Below are positions 59,269-64,000 of a DNA stretch of 64,000 nucleotides, piece by piece. Source of the DNA: Euborellia annulipes (lineage: Eukaryota; Arthropoda; Insecta; Dermaptera; Anisolabididae); NCBI GenBank assembly GCA_023213315.1, contig JAKCPI010002432.1, positions 98,779 through 162,778 of the forward strand, written 5' to 3'. Position 1 is the stretch's first letter. Every line of letters starts with the position of its first letter. The notes beneath the pieces were generated by a model, which saw nothing but the letters and a program-made list of their open reading frames with translations, did no database searches and had not been told where the DNA came from. Position numbers and translations under genes: made by a program.

Positions 59269-61653
59269 TTAATTATGGAAAATATTTAAACGAGTCAATT
59301 GTGTTATTAAACGTTTTAATTCGGGACCTAAAAAAAAAAAAAATTTGTATTAGTCTTAATTCTAGATAAGAATTTTGAATTAGTGTTCTAATTTATTTAT
59401 ATTTACCTTTAATTTTCAAAAAAAATTGAAAATTTTTTCTCTTCTCTCACTTTTTTTACGTTCACATAAACATTAAATAAAAAATAAAAACCAAAAAAGT
59501 TATTTCAATATTTTCATTTACTACAACAAAAAGTGGATGTAGTAAATGAAATTAATAAAAAAAGAACAAGGTTTTAAATAATTAATAATCCCTTGCTTGC
59601 TGAATACAAATTATATATATATTTGATTATATATATATATTTACCGTAAACCGGGAGTCTGAAGAAATCGTATCAATGAGAATGAACGTGATTTTTCGGA
59701 TTACAAGCAAACGAGTGCGGGGGCTAAGCTGGAAGAGATCCTACCTAGACTAACACAAAATACGAAGACAATAGAGAGAGTATTTGTAACCCCGACCCCA
59801 CCAACAGATCGGTGGAGCCCCTCGGGTTCCTAGTCTCAAGGATTGCAGCTTTGACCCTCCAGGCTATTCCTGGAGAAACTGCACCCTTCCCTGACACGAT
59901 TTACCCATAGAGCCACCTCAAACCCACTCTCAAAGATACAAAAACATATCAGACTCCCGAGTGCGCCAACAAAAGAAATCTTTTTGCAAAGGACAAAAAC
60001 ATGAGAACCTGGGTTTTGATCTGTCTATCAGATCTGACCGCATCTCCTTAAGAACCATTCATGGAAGAAATCAAAGGGAATATCTTTCATTTTAGCTCTC
60101 TGTTTGGATCCTAAATAAAGAAGCAAATCATCCTAACAATAAACGAACAAGCCAATGATTAGAGAAGGGACACCTGAAGCTAATAACAACAACAAAAAAT
60201 TATCCAACCAAGGCCTAAAAAGAAAGTATTATCGTTGATTTCTCCACTATTAGATGCACGAAGAGTAGCTACAAGTTTAAAACAAAATCCCTCTCGTTGT
60301 CATGGTGCACCCTCAACCCCTCTATATTTAAATCTTTAAACTATATTTAAGGTGTGAAAATAAATTTTCTAAATATCAAAAAATCAAAAAGGGAATACAA
60401 TTAAATTTGTATTCGTTTAGCAATCACATCTTAAGCCCTGGGTACTAAGAAGATGATAATGAAATCCCACGGCGAAAGAGGGTCTTTACAATTTGGGGTC
60501 AGCTGAAAAAAGAACATCCTCAAAAGCTAATCTAATCTAACCCCTTTAATATTCTTGCCCCATGCATAATACCTTTGTTCTGTTGACCCTCAGGAATCTG
60601 TAACAAAAAAAAAAAAAATGAAATTAGAATTAGATCATTTTTGGATGTATGTGTGTATGTCTAGAGAATAAAATATTCACCTCCTGAGGGGTTGATGGTC
60701 GCTCGAAGCTCCTTGCCTGGCACTCGTAGAGCTGATCCATCGAAGTTCCATGAACTCGTAGAGCAGATCCAGTTGATTGCACTAGTTGAACACTGAACAC
60801 TGAGCACTGAACACAATTGCACTGGAGAAACACAAACCTGGAAAAGAGAAATTGTTTAAGAATCTATTCCTTAGAGGTTCTAGCATTCTAGTGAAAATAA
60901 TTTTCTATTAGGATTTTATGAATGAAGTTTAAAGGATTACAGTGCCTAGGGATTTATCTCCATCGGCCCCTCCCTGTGTAAGATCCTGCCTATCGATATT
61001 AGAGAGGGTGGTATATAGGGAGGGGGGACTAAGGGCTCCTCGAAATTTTTCAAACCTAAATATATTCCATATATATGGGGATATGGCCAATTTCTACATT
61101 TTTGTTTGAGAAAGTGCGTCGCATAAATAATAAAAGTAATAGAAAAAAGAAATATATTTAAATTTATATAAGTTCACCCCCCCCTCCCGAAAAAAAATAT
61201 ATATACGCCCCTAATATTAGATGCATAATAAATAAACACCATGATTCAAGAAATCTTTTGATATCATGAAAAAGAGCAATGAATGGACACCGAAACTTCT
61301 ATAAAGGATGAAATTTTCATAATAACATTTAGAATTTAGGAAGTTGCAAGAGACAAGAGTTTGTTAATAACATTTAGAATAGTAATATCGCATATATTAA
61401 ATATTTAAATAGAGATTCATATATAATATATATAGATATAAAATCAAAATCGTTTCCCTCACTTTTTATGATTTTCACAAATTTCGATGCATTTATCAAT
61501 ATTATGCAAATAATGCATTTCTCACAAAAATTTTTAATCTAATCTTTAGTTTGAACCTTAATGAAAGTACCTAACTATAGAATGTAAATGTACTTACCAA
61601 AATGTAGAAATTATAGGAATCCTGGGCCGGAGCGACACGGCCCTGTTGTTCAT
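59269..61653 (-). CDS. candidate small gene, four coding exons, 98 residues
   Basis: Exons 61598-61653, 60681-60837, 60573-60597 (25 nt) and 59269-59327 join in phase through good splice signals: TTTTG|GTAAGT; TTTTCCAG|GTT; GAG|GTGAAT; GTTACAG|ATT; AAAG|GTATTA; TTTTTTAG|GTC. The start MNNRAVSLRPRIPI leads into a hydrophobic, Cys-rich stretch FVFLQCNCVQCSVFSV, possibly a secretory signal, then a polar tail ending LNIFHN. The first exon continues upstream to an acceptor at about 61742, so a 5' UTR exon is likely. I do not recognise the product. The chain of matching phases is encouraging, but the last exon is short and AT-rich, and the whole could be non-coding. Confidence 0.35.
59640..60540. 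other. moderately GC-rich segment within the candidate small gene's intron
   Basis: Contains a plus-strand frame of about 50 residues (around 59670-59840) beginning RINENERD and later VTPTPPTDRW, followed by stops. It has the look of a decayed retroelement frame, but no family was recognised. Confidence 0.3.
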
Positions 61654-62029
61654 GTCAAGCCCTCTCTGCAGGATTAAAGGCAATGCCTTGTCTGAACTTG
61701 AGTCGAGCAGACAGGCGCAGGCAGGTCAAGGAATGTAAAACTAGAAAAAAAAAGAAAGAAAGAGAATTAGGAAAAATCTTCAACTCATACGTATATATAC
61801 ACTAGGGTGGTGGCCTTTTGGTTATACCTGTAAAAAAAAATTTTTAGAAATTCGTTTTTTTCTGCTGCTATAAAAGTTGCCTTTACTAAAAAATAAGATG
61901 TGCAAAGCTTGCAATCGATCCGAAAATTCTTTCCAGAGGCTCAAAGCCCTTGAAGTTGGCCAAAAATCGATTTTTTGCTAAAATTTTTGATAGCTGACTC
62001 CAAATGTAAGAATGTAAGGGAGGACATGA

Positions 62030-63770
62030 TGAAAAAAATAAATAAAAGATGATTTTTTTAATTTATAAGATAAGAAAATGAATTTATCAAAATCAATTAA
62101 AATATATATATATATATTTTGAAATCGAGAGGAATGAAACCAGATTTTAACTTGTTGTAATTATTATTAATAAATAAAAAAATTTTTATTATATTTTATT
62201 TGTTCAACTTTGAGTCAAAAATCCTGGTTTAATTCTCTTCTAGCACAAATTGCTTACAAATATTAAGTGTCTGTAACTAAATTGTACTTGAAAATCACAG
62301 GATTAGAAACCAAAACTTGAACAAATAAAATAAAGGAGCAAAAAAAATTTATTTATTTAAAATCATTATGATCCAGGTCATTTTGATAACTTACCTACCC
62401 CAACATGAAATTCCAAGTTGAAGGAGAAACTTCAATGCATTTAGATAGGGATTTATATGAAAATGTTTGTTTTTGAGTTATTTAGGCTCTCCAAATACTC
62501 AAAGATGCCAAAATTTTGTTATATTATCAATTGTGCTCGTATAAGGATATCAAGAGAAGTACAGATTCTTTACAGAATTAAATTTTAAACATAAAATAAG
62601 TTGAATCAACTGTCAGTGTCAGAGGTTATGCTCAATAAAAACAAGAAATTTGACTAAAAAGGAAGTTCCAAATACACTTTAAACACTTTATCTCAGGTAA
62701 ATAACGAAATAAAAATATCTATTTTGTTTCATATAATGATTCAAAACATTATTTAGGATAATCAACAAAGGTGAAACATCTCACAAGTGACAAGTGGGCC
62801 TCTCCTGGCTTGAATAGTGCTTGAATATGTGTTATAATTAAAATAAACGGATATAATCTAAGTAATAAACATATTTAAATAAAAAAGACAGCGATATGAA
62901 CAACAAAGGAAGGGTTTAAAGGTATGTTTACTTTTCTTATTCCAAATATGATTCAACCACCCATTCTACATTTACCTATATTTATTTCCATTCATACATT
63001 GCAATTATTCATTATTTTCGAAATAATTTATATTTCTACTGTAAAATTTTAATTACTTAATTACTTGTTTTTTTTTTTTTTTTTAGTTACTCAGATAGAT
63101 TCTCATATATACCTGGAAGAAAGGCAAAATAAACTCCTGGGATTAAAAAAACAAATAAAATAAATTAATATTTATATTAATCTTTCTATATTAAATTAAT
63201 ATAGGCCTATAAAAATAATAATTATATGTTTTTTCATAGATCTTTATAAGGTAAATGCACATATAATAAATAAATACAAACATTATATCAGGTTATTTCC
63301 TGTTGTAATTTTATAAAAACCCATCCTTCCTTGTCTTTATTTATTTTTTTAATAGCTATTAGCAGACAGATTTTCCAAAAGATATTAAATAAGGACAAAA
63401 ATAGATAAATTAGAAATTTTTACCATAACCTAACAAAATTGTTTTACCGTTAAATCACATGAAATTAAACTTGTTTATGGATAAATAAGCACCTATATAA
63501 ATCTAATGATCCTATTTTATATTAATATTTGATCAAATAGCTGAAAAAATTAAAATTTATAAGCTAATTAGCCTGATTTAAAAGCGCTTCAATGTAAATC
63601 CTATGGGCGGAATAGCAAAGTTTTGTCCTTCAACTCCGAATTTCATGTTGGGGTAGGTAAGTTATCAAAATGACCTATTAATATAAAAACGAGGGTATAA
63701 ATTTTTAAATGATTTTTGATAAATCCATTCTCTTCTCTTTCAGATTAGAAAATAATCTTTTATTTTAAAT
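62030..63770. repeat. long terminal inverted repeat element, about 1.7 kb
   Basis: Left blocks (AATGAATTTATCAAAATCA near 62080 and CATTTTGATAACTTACCTAC near 62378) recur in reverse near 63720 and 63650. The interior 62450-63590 is AT-rich with no coding frame. Ends are not resolved. Confidence 0.5.
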
Positions 63771-64000
63771 ATAAAAATTGATTTTTTCTATATATATATA
63801 AGAGCATGTGTGCCTTCAAAATATTAATAAATTTAAAAACAAGCTTTAAATGTGAAAAAGATGAATATTATGTGATTCCAAAATAAAATCAAAACTATTT
63901 GGAAATTTATTTTTTGTATTTAGTATCAGATAATAGGGAAAAAATTTAGGATTACAACTGCATCACAATAAGACTTCCTATAAATTAATAAAACATGCTA

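Overview
The window is a piece of an AT-rich, intron-containing animal genome that is crowded with transposons. An arthropod, most likely an insect, fits best. The reasons are three CYP6-like (CYP3 clan) cytochrome P450s with TATA plus TCAGT-type core promoters, a mariner remnant, hAT-type elements with 8-bp target duplications, and tRNA-derived SINEs. Nothing prokaryotic is present: no operons, CRISPR array or rRNA. I cannot name the species.

Layout. (1) 200-18167, minus strand: a complete seven-exon LUC7-like splicing factor gene, 333 codons, with one apparent GC-AG intron and a CRE/CCAAT motif upstream. (2) 18.4-22.4 kb: a stack of nested hAT elements, several with perfect 8-bp target duplications, and a 5'-truncated LINE. 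(3) 22482-36354, plus strand: five consecutive exons of the TPR half of IFT140. Neither end of that gene was found here. Its 9.6-kb intron carries, on the opposite strand, a two-exon gene for a 356-residue protein I do not recognise (26161-32214). The intron of that nested gene is itself occupied by a 3.1-kb set of nested palindromes. (4) 37.4-54.4 kb, minus strand: three intact P450 genes (A, B, C) of three exons each. B and C lie in a recognisable tandem duplication, and C looks like a B/A mosaic. Two inverted copies of a signal-peptide-like first exon lie on either side of C. (5) 56-64 kb: LINE and mariner remnants, a SINE, a plausible but unproven four-exon gene for a 98-residue protein on the minus strand, and AT-rich DNA with a long inverted repeat.

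The most unusual signal is a dispersed family of short inverted repeats. Each arm carries an outward-facing motif of the form CTGANGATGG...CCGAAACGTC. The variable part between the two blocks forms a hairpin that is maintained by different base pairs in different copies. At least eight head-to-head pairs and several single copies lie in this window. The core resembles a hammerhead ribozyme (CUGANGA...GAAA, then GUC) but has a conserved extra U after the first block. It may be a degenerate or variant structured RNA of a Penelope-like or other non-LTR retroelement.

Exon boundaries were read by hand from splice signals, reading phase and family knowledge. No alignment or database search was run.
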